A stretch of 64,000 bases of DNA from Streptomyces sp. NBC_01210 (GCF_036010325.1 NZ_CP108549.1:7874001-7938000), one strand, 5' to 3'; numbered from the stretch's first letter, positions 26,054-35,475 are shown. Numbers and translations: made by a program. Notes: generated from the letters alone by a model not told the origin.

Positions 26054-27691
26054 ATGACAGCAACCCTCGTCGCCAAGGATCTCGCCGCAGGACACGGCGA
26101 CCGCTCGCTCTTCTCCGGGCTCGACCTCGTCGTCGCGCCCGGCGATGTGATCGGCCTCGTCGGTGTCAATGGCGCCGGAAAATCGACCCTGCTCCGCCTG
26201 CTCGCCGGACTCGACAGTCCTGAACAGGGCGAGCTGAAGCTCTCCCCGCCCACCGCCACCGTCGGCCATCTGCCGCAGGAGCCCGAGCGGCGGGCGGAGG
26301 AGACCGTACGGGACTTCCTCGCGCGCCGTACCGGCGTCGCCGCCGCCCAGATCGCCATGGACGACGCGACCCAGGCGCTCGTCGACGGCGCGCCCGGCGC
26401 CGACGACGCGTACTCCACCAGCCTGGAGCGCTGGCTGGACCTCGGCGGCGCGGACCTCGACGAGCGCGCCGAGGAGGTCGCCGACTCGCTCGGTCTGACC
26501 GTCGGGCTCGACCAGCCGATGACCGGTCTCTCCGGCGGCCAGGCGGCCCGCGCCGGCCTCGCCTCGCTTCTTCTGTCGCGCTACGACGTCTTCCTGCTCG
26601 ACGAGCCCACCAACGACCTCGACCTGGACGGTCTCGAGCGCCTGGAGGCCTTCGTCCAGGGCCTGCGCGCCGGCACCGTGGTCATCAGCCACGACCGTGA
26701 GTTCCTCACCCGCACCGTCACCAAGGTCCTGGAACTCGATCTCGCACAGCAGCAGATCACCCTGTACGGCGGCGGATACTCGGCGTACCTGGAGGAGCGG
26801 GAGACCGCCCGCCGGCATGCCCGCGAGGGCTTCGAGGAGTACGCCGACAAGAAGGCGGCGCTCGAGGGCCGGGCGCAGATGCAGCGGTCCTGGATGGACA
26901 AGGGCGTCAAGAACGCCCGCCGCAAGGCAACCGACAGCGACAAGCTCGGCCGCAAGTTCCGCAGCGAGGCCAGCGAGAAGCAGGCCGCCAAGGCCCGCCA
27001 GACGCAGCGCATGATCGAACGCCTCGACACGGTGGAGGAGCCCCGCAAGGAGTGGGAACTCCGTATGGAGATCGCGTCGGCCCCGCGCTCGGGATCGGTC
27101 GTCGCGACCCTGCGCAGCGCGGAGGTCCGCCGGGGCGACTTCAGCTTCGGCCCGGCCGACCTGCAGATCGACTGGGCGGACCGGGTCGCCATCACCGGAG
27201 CCAACGGCGCGGGCAAGTCCACCCTGCTCGCCGCCCTGCTCGGCCGCCTCAGCCTCGACGCGGGGCACGCCTCGCTCGGCTCGGGCGTCGTGGTCGGCGA
27301 GGTCGACCAGGCCCGCGGCCTCTTCTACGGCACCGAGACCCTGCTCGACGCCTTCTGCGCGGCCGTCCCGGAGACCGAACCGGCCGAAGTCCGCACCCTG
27401 CTGGCCAAGTTCGGCCTGAAGGCGGACCACGTACTGCGCCCGGCGACCACGCTCTCCCCCGGCGAGCGCACCCGCGCCGCGCTGGCGCTGCTCCAGGGCC
27501 GCGGCGTCAATCTCCTCGTACTCGACGAGCCGACCAACCACCTCGATCTGCCGGCGATCGAGCAGCTGGAGTCCGCGCTCGACTCGTACACCGGCACGCT
27601 GCTGCTGGTCACGCACGACCGCCGGATGCTCGACGCGGTCCACACCACGCGCCGTATCGAGGTGTCCGGAGGAAAGATCACGGAACACTGA
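26054..27691 (+). CDS. ABC-F family ATPase (ribosome-associated)
   Basis: 545 residues with two ABC domains and no membrane segments. Walker A sites GVNGAGKST (about 37) and GANGAGKST (about 383), signatures LSGGQ and LSPGE, Walker B LLDEPTNDLDLD and LVLDEPTNHLDLP. The linker between the domains is long, charged and helical (ARRKATDSDKLGRKFRSE), as in ABC-F translation factors that enter the ribosomal E site. Such proteins rescue or tune stalled ribosomes, and some give antibiotic resistance by target protection. The position next to an RNA methyltransferase suits a translation role. Nothing indicates a specific drug. Confidence 0.9.
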   Translation: MTATLVAKDLAAGHGDRSLFSGLDLVVAPGDVIGLVGVNGAGKSTLLRLLAGLDSPEQGELKLSPPTATVGHLPQEPERRAEETVRDFLARRTGVAAAQIAMDDATQALVDGAPGADDAYSTSLERWLDLGGADLDERAEEVADSLGLTVGLDQPMTGLSGGQAARAGLASLLLSRYDVFLLDEPTNDLDLDGLERLEAFVQGLRAGTVVISHDREFLTRTVTKVLELDLAQQQITLYGGGYSAYLEERETARRHAREGFEEYADKKAALEGRAQMQRSWMDKGVKNARRKATDSDKLGRKFRSEASEKQAAKARQTQRMIERLDTVEEPRKEWELRMEIASAPRSGSVVATLRSAEVRRGDFSFGPADLQIDWADRVAITGANGAGKSTLLAALLGRLSLDAGHASLGSGVVVGEVDQARGLFYGTETLLDAFCAAVPETEPAEVRTLLAKFGLKADHVLRPATTLSPGERTRAALALLQGRGVNLLVLDEPTNHLDLPAIEQLESALDSYTGTLLLVTHDRRMLDAVHTTRRIEVSGGKITEH

Positions 27692-27781
27692 TCGCCTTCG
27701 AGCGGGGTCCGGCCGGCACAGTCCGCCCGCGTCGGCCGGACCCCGGTGACCACTCACTGCGGTGAGAAGGCAAAAACGACG

Positions 27782-27815
27782 CGGGGCCCCACCACCGTCC
27801 GGCGGCGGGGCCCCG
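27782..27815. terminator. Bidirectional hairpin terminator between ABC-F and tex
   Basis: Perfect 9-bp arms CGGGGCCCC (27782-27790) / GGGGCCCCG (27807-27815). AAAAA precedes it on the plus strand and would be a U-tract for the minus-strand tex transcript. Located between two converging genes. Confidence 0.75.
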
Positions 27816-27824
27816 TGTGCGTGG

Positions 27825-30221
27825 TCAGCCGCGCCGCTTGGGATCCGCGAGGCCTGCGCGCCGCAGCGCGTCCGCCATCGCGCTGTTCGCCGGCGCCGGA
27901 GCCTGGCGGTCTCCGCCACGGTCTCCGCCACGGTCGCCCTGGCCGCCCTGCTGACGGCGCTGCTGCGGCGGACGGCCGCCGCGCTCACCCCGCTCACCCC
28001 GCTCACGCTGCTTCGGGCCGCCGCCCGCCTTCGGCGCGGCCTCGTCCTCCAGCCGCAGCGTCAGCGCGATCCGCTTGCGCGGGATGTCGATGTCGATGAC
28101 CTTCACCTTCACCACGTCGCCCGGCTTCACCACATCCCGCGGGTCCTTGACGAAGGTCTTGGACATCGCCGACACATGGACCAGACCGTCCTGGTGGACA
28201 CCGACGTCCACGAAGGCGCCGAATGCCGCGACATTGGTCACCACGCCCTCCAGAACCATCCCGGGCGCAAGGTCGCCGAGCTTCTCCACACCCTCCTTGA
28301 AGGTGGCCGTCTTGAACGCCGGCCGCGGGTCGCGCCCCGGCTTCTCCAGCTCCCGCAGGATGTCCGTCACCGTCGGCAGACCGAACATCTCGTCCACGAA
28401 CTCCGCCGGCTTCAGCGAGCGCAGCACCGGTGCGTTGCCGATCAGCGAGGCCACCTCGTCGCCGACGGCCTTCACCATCCGCCGGACCACCGGATACGCC
28501 TCCGGGTGCACGCTGGAGGCGTCGAGCGGGTCGTCCCCGCCCCGGATCCGCAGGAAGCCCGCGCACTGCTCGTACGCCTTCGGGCCGAGCCGTGCCACGT
28601 CCTTGAGCGCCTTGCGCGAGCGGAAGGGACCGTTGGAGTCGCGGTGCGCGACGATATTCTCGGCGAGGCCGGTGCCGATGCCCGACACCCGTGAAAGCAG
28701 CGGTGCGGACGCGGTGTTGACGTCGACGCCGACGCCGTTCACACAGTCCTCCACGACCGCGTCCAGCGAACGGGAGAGCTTCACCTCGGACAGATCGTGC
28801 TGGTACTGGCCGACACCGATCGACTTGGGGTCGATCTTCACCAGCTCCGCCAGCGGGTCCTGGAGACGGCGCGCGATGGAGACGGCCCCGCGCAGCGACA
28901 CATCCATGTCGGGCAGTTCCTGCGAGGCGAACGCGGACGCGGAGTACACCGAAGCGCCGGCCTCCGAGACCATCACCTTGGTGAGGCCCAACTCCGGTTG
29001 CTTGGCGCACAGTTCACCGGCGAGTTTGTCGGTCTCGCGGGACGCCGTGCCGTTGCCGATCGCGATCAGATCGACCGAGTGCTCCTTGGCGAGACGCGCC
29101 AGCTTTGCCAGCGACTCGTCCCACCTGTTCGCCGGGACGTGCGGGTGGATGACGTCCGTCGCGACGACCTTGCCCGTCGCATCGACGACGGCGACCTTCA
29201 CACCCGTACGGAAACCGGGGTCGAGTCCGAGCGTCGCCCGCGTGCCGGCCGGCGCGGCCAGCAGCAGATCCCGCAGGTTCGCCGCGAAGACCCGTACCGC
29301 CTCGTCCTCGGCGGCCGTACGCAGCCGCAGCCGCAGATCGATGCCCAGATGCACCAGGATCCGTGTCCGCCAGGCCCACCGCACCGTGTCCGCGAGCCAC
29401 TTGTCGCCGGGACGGCTCTGTTCCCCGGGGGCTGCGATGTGGAAACGCCGGGCGACCATCCCTTCGTACGTCGAAGGCCCTGGCTGCTCCGACGGCTCCT
29501 CCGGCTCCAGCACCAGGTCGAGGATCTCCTCCTTCTCGCCACGGAACATGGCGAGCACCCGGTGCGAGGGCAGATCCTTGAACGGCTCCGCGAAGTCGAA
29601 GTAGTCGGCGAACTTGGCGCCCGCCTCCTCCTTGCCGTCGCGCACCTTGGCCGTGAGCCGGCCCCGCGTCCACATCCGCTCGCGCAGCTCGCCGATCAGG
29701 TCGGCGTCCTCGGAGAACCGCTCCGTCAGAATCGCTCGCGCGCCCTCCAGCGCCGCGGCGGCGTCCGCCACACCCTTGTCCGCGTCCACGAAGGCCGCCG
29801 CGGCCGCGAGCGGCTCCACCGACGGGTCGCCGAGCAGCCCCTCGGCGAGCGGCTCGAGGCCGGCCTCGCGGGCGATCTGCGCCTTCGTCCGCCGCTTCGG
29901 CTTGAACGGCAGGTAGATGTCCTCAAGACGCGCCTTGGTGTCGGCGCTCCGGATCTGCGCCTCGAGCGCCTCGTCCAGTTTGCCCTGCTCGCGTACGGAC
30001 TCCAGGATCGAGGCCCGCCGCTCCTCGAGCTCCCGCAGATACCGCAGCCGCTCCTCGAGCGTGCGCAGCTGCGCGTCGTCGAGCATCTCGGTCGCTTCCT
30101 TGCGGTAGCGCGCGATGAACGGCACGGTCGACCCGCCGTCGAGCAGCTCGACGGCCGCCTTCACCTGCCGCTCGCGTACGCCGAGCTCCTCGGCGATCCT
30201 GCCTTCGATGGACGTCGTCAC
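27825..30221 (-). CDS. tex: Tex family RNA-binding transcription accessory protein
   Basis: 798 residues from a GTG preceded by GGGGAACC; the open frame extends 54 codons upstream without homology. Domain order follows Tex/Spt6: N-terminal helical HTH-like region (VRERQVKAAVELLDGGSTVP, FIARYRKEATEMLDD), YqgF/RuvC-like domain (LGLDPGFRTGVKVAVVD), helix-hairpin-helix pair (LLSRVSGIGTGLAENIV) and an S1 RNA-binding domain near 640-710 (GMVLEGVVTNVAAFGAFVDV). A disordered Gly/Arg/Gln-rich tail follows (RGERGGRPPQQRRQQGGQGD). The protein associates with RNA polymerase and RNA; its exact job in Streptomyces is not established. Confidence 0.93.
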   Translation of the reverse strand: MTTSIEGRIAEELGVRERQVKAAVELLDGGSTVPFIARYRKEATEMLDDAQLRTLEERLRYLRELEERRASILESVREQGKLDEALEAQIRSADTKARLEDIYLPFKPKRRTKAQIAREAGLEPLAEGLLGDPSVEPLAAAAAFVDADKGVADAAAALEGARAILTERFSEDADLIGELRERMWTRGRLTAKVRDGKEEAGAKFADYFDFAEPFKDLPSHRVLAMFRGEKEEILDLVLEPEEPSEQPGPSTYEGMVARRFHIAAPGEQSRPGDKWLADTVRWAWRTRILVHLGIDLRLRLRTAAEDEAVRVFAANLRDLLLAAPAGTRATLGLDPGFRTGVKVAVVDATGKVVATDVIHPHVPANRWDESLAKLARLAKEHSVDLIAIGNGTASRETDKLAGELCAKQPELGLTKVMVSEAGASVYSASAFASQELPDMDVSLRGAVSIARRLQDPLAELVKIDPKSIGVGQYQHDLSEVKLSRSLDAVVEDCVNGVGVDVNTASAPLLSRVSGIGTGLAENIVAHRDSNGPFRSRKALKDVARLGPKAYEQCAGFLRIRGGDDPLDASSVHPEAYPVVRRMVKAVGDEVASLIGNAPVLRSLKPAEFVDEMFGLPTVTDILRELEKPGRDPRPAFKTATFKEGVEKLGDLAPGMVLEGVVTNVAAFGAFVDVGVHQDGLVHVSAMSKTFVKDPRDVVKPGDVVKVKVIDIDIPRKRIALTLRLEDEAAPKAGGGPKQRERGERGERGGRPPQQRRQQGGQGDRGGDRGGDRQAPAPANSAMADALRRAGLADPKRRG

Positions 30222-30504
30222 GGTTCCCCGACTCGCCTTCTCGTGCTGGCTGTGCTTGACAGTGCATTGTGCCGGGTGGCCGGGTGCCGTGTCGCGCGCC
30301 GCCTCAGACGTGGCGGCTTCGGCGCCGCGTCCCGAGGCTCCGCCGAGGAGACGGGCCGGCAGCCGGAAGGGGAGCGTCACCACAGTGGCGATCGCCGAGC
30401 CGATCGAGCGGAGTACGTCGGCGATGGCGCGGAACAGGAGAGATATCTCCGCAGTCGGTCGCTGTCGTCGTCTCCAGGGTTGCCTTCGAGTGCCCCGGTA
30501 AACG

Positions 30505-31368
30505 TCAGCCCTTGCCGCTGAGGTTCGCGGGGAACGCGCCCGCTGCCGCCGCGGTGATCAGGAAGCCGCGCGCAAGCTCGGTGAGCCGCTCGGTGCCCTC
30601 GGCGCCCAGGTGCTCGTACGGCGCCCGGTCGAGGCGGTCCGTGTGCTCCTCGAGATCGGTCCTCAGCGCCGCACCCGCCTCGGTCAACTCGCCCTCGCCG
30701 TCCAGCAGTCCACGTTCGCGCAGCCGTCCCTCGGCCGCCTCCCAGTCCGCACGCCGCCAGCCGCGCGTGGCCAGAATCCAGCGCGGCGCCATGCCCTTGC
30801 CGGTGGCGGTGTGGCTCACCAGGGCCTCGACAGGGTCGAGCTCTGCGGAGAGCAGCGCCACGAGATGGGCGTCCCCGCGGTGCTCGCGCAGCAGGGTCGC
30901 GGCATGCCAGTAGGCGAGGTGCGGCTCCTCGGGCACGGGAAGATCGGCGTGCGCCGCGTACAGCGGCCGGGCGTGCCGGGTGCCCGCCTCGGCGGCGCGC
31001 AGCGCGAGCTCTGCGGCCTCCGCCAGCTCCTTCGACGCGACGACCTCGTCACCGAGCAGCCGCCGCAACGTGCTGTCCACGGCGCGCAGCCGCGCCTCCA
31101 GCACGGCCTCGGGGGTTGCGGTGTCCCACACCGCGGGCAGATGCCGGGCGATCAGCTCGTGGTTGAAGTTGTAGAAGGCCGCGGCGACCGCACCCGGCCC
31201 GACGGCGCCCATCGCGGCGCCGCGTCCGGCGAAGTAGGCGGCGCTCGCGTCCTCGACGCCGAGCTGAGCGAGCTCCTTCGTGAAGTCGGGCGAGAAGTAG
31301 ACCGTCGAGTGCATCGGGTTGAGGGCATTGTGGCAGCGGCGGCCGGCGCGCGCGGGAAGAGAGCTCAT
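30505..31368 (-). CDS. SCO6745 family protein (SalK-like)
   Basis: 287 residues from the ATG reading SSLPARAGRRCHNALNP. The segment RRCHNALNPMHSTVYFSPD near the N-terminus is the hallmark of the family named after S. coelicolor SCO6745, which includes SalK-like proteins encoded near natural-product clusters. An internal ATG 54 bases downstream would delete this hallmark. The rest is helical and alanine-rich without catalytic motifs I recognise. No biochemical function is established for the family. The gene is divergent from the GlxA-type regulator, with a TetR-like palindrome between them. Confidence 0.82.
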   Translation of the reverse strand: MSSLPARAGRRCHNALNPMHSTVYFSPDFTKELAQLGVEDASAAYFAGRGAAMGAVGPGAVAAAFYNFNHELIARHLPAVWDTATPEAVLEARLRAVDSTLRRLLGDEVVASKELAEAAELALRAAEAGTRHARPLYAAHADLPVPEEPHLAYWHAATLLREHRGDAHLVALLSAELDPVEALVSHTATGKGMAPRWILATRGWRRADWEAAEGRLRERGLLDGEGELTEAGAALRTDLEEHTDRLDRAPYEHLGAEGTERLTELARGFLITAAAAGAFPANLSGKG

Positions 31369-31380
31369 AAGCAGAATGTT

Positions 31381-31394
31381 ACCGACTGGTTGGT
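31381..31394. promoter_or_regulatory. Candidate TetR-type operator
   Basis: ACCGACTGGTTGGT: half-sites ACCGAC and GTTGGT are inverted copies with one mismatch around TG, the arrangement seen in many actinobacterial TetR operators. It lies 13 bases upstream of the SCO6745-family start and 75 bases upstream of the divergent GlxA gene. No TetR gene is in the window. Confidence 0.4.
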
Positions 31395-31468
31395 ACGTAG
31401 TGAAGTCCGTGCTCATGGCAGAAAAGGTGGGGTACTCGTCATTGCGGCCATCTCCGCCACGGCGAAGC

Positions 31469-32437
31469 ATGGACACCATGACCCAGCGATCCGTACTCGT
31501 CGTTCTCTTCGACGACCTGCAGAGCCTCGATGTGACCGGCCCGGTCGAAGTCTTCGCGGGCGCGAGCACGGCGGCGGGCGGCGCGTACGAGATCCGCACC
31601 GCGTCCCTGGACGGTGCCCCGATCCGTACCTCCAGCGGCCTCACGCTCGTCCCGGACAGCAGCCTCACCGACGCCGCCGATCCCCATACGCTGCTGGTCC
31701 CCGGCGGCAACGGCACCCGTACCCCGGACCCGCGCCTCATCGACTGGCTGCGCGTCCACGCCCCGCGAGCCGAGCGTCTGGTGTCCGTCTGCACCGGAGC
31801 CCTGCTGCTGGCCGAGGCCGGTCTGCTCGACGGCCACCGGGCCACCACGCACTGGGCCACCTGCGACCACCTCGCCCGCCGCTACCCGGCCGTCGACGTC
31901 GACCCGGACCCGATCTTCGTACGCGACGGAAAGCTGGCCACCTCGGCCGGTGTCACCTCCGGCATCGACCTCGCCCTCGCCCTGGTCGAGGAGGATCTCG
32001 GCCGGGACATCGCGCTGACCGTCGCCCGCCATCTCGTCGTCTTCCTCAGGCGGCCCGGAAACCAGGCGCAGTTCAGTGTCCAGCTCGCGGCACAGACCGC
32101 GCGGCGTGAGCCGCTGCGTGACGTGCAGCAGCACATCACCGAGCATCCGGAAGAGGACCTCTCGGTCGAGGCACTCGCCGCCCGCGCCCGGCTCTCGCCG
32201 CGCCACTTCGCCCGCGCCTTCCAGGAGGAGACGGGTATGACGCCGGGCCGCTACGTCGAACGGGTCCGTCTGGAACAGGCGCGCCGGCTCCTGGAGGACA
32301 GCCCCGACGGCGTGGAGGAGATCTCGCGCAGCTGCGGCTACGGCACTCCGGAGGCCATGCGCCGCGCTTTCGTCAAGACCCTCGGCACGGCACCGGCCGA
32401 ATACCGGCGCCGCTTTCGCACCTTGACCACGAAGTAG
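31469..32437 (+). CDS. GlxA family transcriptional regulator (DJ-1/PfpI domain plus AraC-type HTH)
   Basis: 322 residues. Residues 5-180 form a DJ-1/PfpI-like domain with nucleophile-elbow cysteine in VSVCTGALLLAEAGLLDG; residues 215-318 form an AraC/XylS DNA-binding domain with two HTH motifs (LSVEALAARARLSPRHFARA and VEEISRSCGYGTPEAMRRA). Such regulators often activate a neighbouring metabolic gene; the DJ-1/PfpI gene 83 bases downstream is the obvious candidate. Start at ATG 31469; ATG 31478 is also possible. Confidence 0.9.
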   Translation: MDTMTQRSVLVVLFDDLQSLDVTGPVEVFAGASTAAGGAYEIRTASLDGAPIRTSSGLTLVPDSSLTDAADPHTLLVPGGNGTRTPDPRLIDWLRVHAPRAERLVSVCTGALLLAEAGLLDGHRATTHWATCDHLARRYPAVDVDPDPIFVRDGKLATSAGVTSGIDLALALVEEDLGRDIALTVARHLVVFLRRPGNQAQFSVQLAAQTARREPLRDVQQHITEHPEEDLSVEALAARARLSPRHFARAFQEETGMTPGRYVERVRLEQARRLLEDSPDGVEEISRSCGYGTPEAMRRAFVKTLGTAPAEYRRRFRTLTTK

Positions 32438-32519
32438 CCGGAAGCAGCCTCAGAGCCTGCAGAAGCACGCAGAAGCCCGCAGAACCGGGATGAACCCGAA
32501 CCGAGAGGGACCGACCACC

Positions 32520-33155
32520 ATGCAGATCGCCATTGTTCTCTTCGACCGCTTCACCGCGCTGGACGCCGTAGGGCCCTATGAAATGCTCTGCCGCCTACCC
32601 GGCGCCGAGGTGGTCTTCGTCGCCGAGCACACCGGACCGGTCACCAACGACCGCGGCGACCTCGCGCTCGTCGCCGCGAAGACCTTCGCCGAGGTGAGCA
32701 GCCCGGACATCGTCGTCGTCCCCGGCGGCCCCGGCCAGAGCGACCAGATGGAGAACGAGATCCTGCTGGGCTGGCTGCGCGCCGTCGACGCCACCACGAC
32801 CTGGACGACCTCGGTCTGTACCGGCTCGCTGCTGCTCGCCGCGGCCGGCCTGCTCAAGGGCCGCCCGGCCACCTCGCACTGGCTGGCCCTTGACTTCCTG
32901 CGCCAGTTCGGCGCCGAGCCCACCGGCGAACGTGTCGTCACCGACGGCAAGTACGTCACGGCCGCGGGCGTCTCGTCCGGCATCGACATGGGGCTCACCC
33001 TGGTCGGCAGGATCGCGGACGACGAGCACGCGCAGGCCGTACAGCTGCTCACCGAATACGACCCTCAGCCGCCGTACGACGCCGGTTCACCGCAGAAGGC
33101 CCCGGCCGCCCTGGTCGAGGAATTTCGTACGAAGAGCCGCTTCATCCTCCGGTAG
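32520..33155 (+). CDS. DJ-1/PfpI family protein
   Basis: 211 residues from an ATG with GAGAGGGA nine bases upstream; an in-frame ATG 30 bases earlier has a poor site. A single class I glutamine-amidotransferase-like domain: IAIVLFDRFTALDAVGPYEM, DIVVVPGGPGQ and the nucleophile elbow TTSVCTGSLLLAAAGLLKGR. It resembles the sensor half of the GlxA protein just upstream, so the two genes share ancestry for that domain. The isonitrile hydratase family (InhA) is close in sequence pattern, so a hydratase activity is possible. Probably co-transcribed with the regulator. Confidence 0.87.
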   Translation: MQIAIVLFDRFTALDAVGPYEMLCRLPGAEVVFVAEHTGPVTNDRGDLALVAAKTFAEVSSPDIVVVPGGPGQSDQMENEILLGWLRAVDATTTWTTSVCTGSLLLAAAGLLKGRPATSHWLALDFLRQFGAEPTGERVVTDGKYVTAAGVSSGIDMGLTLVGRIADDEHAQAVQLLTEYDPQPPYDAGSPQKAPAALVEEFRTKSRFILR

Positions 33156-33188
33156 GCCATCCGGTCAGGCGGCCATCCGGTCATCCGG

Positions 33189-33974
33189 TCAGGCGGTCCA
33201 GGTGAACCGGGGCACTCTGCGCTCCAGGAAGGCGGCGACCCCCTCCGTGAGGTCGCCGCTGACGCGCGCCTGCTCCTCCCAGTGCGTGTCACGGTCGGTG
33301 CGGCCCGTCGCGAACTCCTTCGCCGCGGCCTGGGTGAGCTGGGAGCGCGACGCGATGATTCTGGTGAACTCCGCCACCCGCTTCCCCAGTTGGCCACCCG
33401 GCAGTACCTCGTCCAGCAGACCGGTCCGCAGCGCCCGCTCCGTATCGATCAACTCGGCGGAGAACAGCAGATACTTGGCGGCGGCAGGACCCACCAGCGA
33501 GACCAGCCGCCGGGTGGACGAGGAGGGGTAGACGATTCCGAGCTTCGCCGGCGTCACCCCGAACAGCGCGCCCTCCTCCGCGAACCGCAGATCGCACGCC
33601 GCGGCCAGCTGGCAGCCGCCGCCCACGCAGTAGCCGCGCACCGCGGCGAGCGTCGGCTTGGGGAACGCGGCGAGTGCCTCCTCGGCTCGCACGGCCAGTG
33701 ACTGGGGGTCCTCGCCGGGCTCGCGCAGGGAGGAGATGTCGGCGCCGGCGCAGAAGGTCGGGCCCTCGCCTGTCAGCACCAGCGCCCTTACCTCCTCGTC
33801 CGCCGCCAGCTGTCCGAGCAGCTCGGGCAGGGCCCGCCACATCCCGGCGGTCATGGCATTGCGCTTGGCGGGATTGCTGATGACGACGGTGGCGACACCG
33901 TCCGCGACGGTGTGCGTCAACTGCGGCTGCTGCTCGGGCAGCTCGGACGACTCGGACGACTGGGGCGGCTCCAT
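33189..33974 (-). CDS. Enoyl-CoA hydratase/isomerase family protein
   Basis: 261 residues, crotonase fold. The start was placed at the ATG reading EPPQSSESSELPEQQPQ; the longer open frame upstream has no homology. Oxyanion-hole segments FCAGADISSL (about 85) and VRGYCVGGGCQLAAACDLRF (about 120) are intact, and the catalytic-region loop KLGIVYPSSSTRRL carries no glutamate typical of hydratases, so an isomerase or other crotonase activity is as likely. Cytoplasmic, acyl-CoA substrate unknown. Single gene, convergent with the DJ-1/PfpI gene. Confidence 0.88.
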   Translation of the reverse strand: MEPPQSSESSELPEQQPQLTHTVADGVATVVISNPAKRNAMTAGMWRALPELLGQLAADEEVRALVLTGEGPTFCAGADISSLREPGEDPQSLAVRAEEALAAFPKPTLAAVRGYCVGGGCQLAAACDLRFAEEGALFGVTPAKLGIVYPSSSTRRLVSLVGPAAAKYLLFSAELIDTERALRTGLLDEVLPGGQLGKRVAEFTRIIASRSQLTQAAAKEFATGRTDRDTHWEEQARVSGDLTEGVAAFLERRVPRFTWTA

Positions 33975-34214
33975 GAGCCGGATGCTATCCGCCGGACCCG
34001 AACCTATGGTCGTTAGGTGAGGGTGGTCACGGATCCGACGAAGCGGCCAGAAGGAGATCAGGAACAGTCGCGCAGCTGATGCTGTCATACGCACCCGGTC
34101 AAAAACCGTCGATTGGCGCTGACTTCTGCTCAGCAGCCCGGTCCGGACCAACTGACTCCCAACACTTATTACTCGATGGTCAGTGGCAGTCGATCCGAGG
34201 GTGGGTGCCGGACT

Positions 34215-34685
34215 ATGGAGAGCCGTGGGAGCGTCCCGGCCCGGCCATTGTCGTACGAGGGCGTCTGGCGATTCACCGCTCCTGCCGTCGACATATCGGT
34301 CCCGCAGGCCAGGCATGCCGTACGCGATCTACTGAACCGCCAAGGCGTACCGGTCGGGGACGATCTCGTCCAGGGACTGCTGCTGATCGTGTCCGAACTG
34401 GTCACCAACGCCGTACGGCACGCCGCCCTGCTCTCGCCCGAAGTTGCCGTCGAGGTCGCCATCGGCGCTGAGTGGATCCGCGTCTCCGTGGAGGACAACC
34501 ACCCGTACCGGCCCAAGGCACTGGAGAAGGAATACGGGCAGACGGGCGGCCGCGGTCTGCTGCTCGTACGGGAGATCACCCTGGAGGCAGGCGGATCCTG
34601 CGACGTCGAGCACACCGCGAGCGGCGGCAAGATCATCTGGGCCGCGCTGCCGCTGAAACCGGTCGGCGACAGCGCGCCGCTGTAG
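34215..34685 (+). CDS. ATP-binding anti-sigma-factor-like protein (GHKL ATPase, RsbW-like)
   Basis: 156 residues. A histidine-kinase-like ATPase domain without kinase or receiver domains: N-box SELVTNAVRHAALL, a VSVEDNHPYRP G1-type segment and the glycine loop TGGRGLLLVREITLEAG. Streptomyces encode dozens of such RsbW/SpoIIAB-like proteins, proposed to bind alternative sigma factors or anti-anti-sigma factors. Start taken at ATG 34215; an ATG at 34176 has no ribosome binding site. No partner gene is adjacent, so its target is unknown. Confidence 0.85.
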   Translation: MESRGSVPARPLSYEGVWRFTAPAVDISVPQARHAVRDLLNRQGVPVGDDLVQGLLLIVSELVTNAVRHAALLSPEVAVEVAIGAEWIRVSVEDNHPYRPKALEKEYGQTGGRGLLLVREITLEAGGSCDVEHTASGGKIIWAALPLKPVGDSAPL

Positions 34686-34736
34686 CCGCTTGACCGCTTG
34701 GGCCGGACCTAGGACCTACTGCGGACCCGGCTCGCC

Positions 34737-35330
34737 TCACCAGCCGCCGGACGGCCCCGTGAGCTCCTTGATCGCCGGCCGCGCCGCGTCCAGCACCGTC
34801 ATGAACCACGCAGAGAACGGCGCCTCCGCATGCCGGTCGGCCAGCTCCTTCGGCGTCACGAAGACCGTCTCGCCGACCTCCTCCGGGTCCGGTCGCAGCG
34901 GAGCCTGCGCCAGCCCGACGAAGAGGTGGTTGTACTCCTGCTCGACCAGGCCCGAGTCCGGGTCGGGGTGGTTGTAGCGGACCGTGCCCGCCTCGGCGAG
35001 CAGCGAGGGCGACATGCCCAGCTCCTCGTACGTACGCCGGGCGGCGGCCGCGAACGGGGCCTCGCCGGGGTACGGGTGGCCGCAGCAGGTGTTCGACCAG
35101 ACACCGGGGGAGTGGTACTTGCCCAGCGCGCGACGCTGGAGCAGCAGCCGCCCCTGCTCGTCGAAGAGAAACACGGAGAACGCCCGGTGCAGCTGTCCGG
35201 GCGCCTGATGTGCGGAGAGCTTCTCCGCGGTGCCGATGGTGGTGCCGTGCTCGTCGACCAGTTCGAGCAGGATCGCTTCTGGTGCGCCGTTCGACGAGCT
35301 GTTCGCCGCGGTGGCTGGTGTGGTCGGCAT
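34737..35330 (-). CDS. idi: Isopentenyl-diphosphate delta-isomerase, type 1
   Basis: 197 residues from an ATG with GAAGG six bases upstream. Nudix-related type 1 fold: HRAFSVFLFDEQGRLLLQRR (His and metal site), HSPGVWSNTCCGHPYPGE with the catalytic cysteine in NTCCGHP, and ARRTYEELG with metal-binding glutamates. It interconverts IPP and DMAPP, the starters for the polyprenyl and squalene synthesis encoded 12-17 kb away in the same window. It is not in the hopanoid operon, but in S. coelicolor too idi lies in this neighbourhood. Confidence 0.95.
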   Translation of the reverse strand: MPTTPATAANSSSNGAPEAILLELVDEHGTTIGTAEKLSAHQAPGQLHRAFSVFLFDEQGRLLLQRRALGKYHSPGVWSNTCCGHPYPGEAPFAAAARRTYEELGMSPSLLAEAGTVRYNHPDPDSGLVEQEYNHLFVGLAQAPLRPDPEEVGETVFVTPKELADRHAEAPFSAWFMTVLDAARPAIKELTGPSGGW

Positions 35331-35424
35331 ACCCATCCTTCGCTTCGGTCCTCGGCCCTGCGGGGCCTGCCCAGTCTGCCGCACAAAAGCGGCTTGTCCG
35401 TACTTCGGCAGCCCGGGCATGTCC

Positions 35425-35454
35425 GCCCTCGCCGCGTCGGAACGCGGCGAGGGC
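35425..35454 (-). terminator. Strong hairpin terminator after the methyltransferase-GNAT gene
   Basis: Perfect 13-bp arms GCCCTCGCCGCGT (35425-35437) / ACGCGGCGAGGGC (35442-35454) with loop CGGA, 22 bases past the stop of the minus-strand gene at 35476 and upstream of idi. Confidence 0.75.
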
Positions 35455-35475
35455 GACCCTACTCACCAGAATTCA

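Noticed and set aside
26054..27691. Specific antibiotic-resistance role for the ABC-F protein
   Set aside because: Nothing in the linker or neighbours points to a drug; housekeeping ABC-F proteins look the same, so only the general role is given.
24107..28006. 1299-codon open frame on the minus strand across the SpoU and ABC-F genes
   Set aside because: It is antisense to two clear protein families and its codon pattern mirrors them; long antisense frames are normal at this G/C content.
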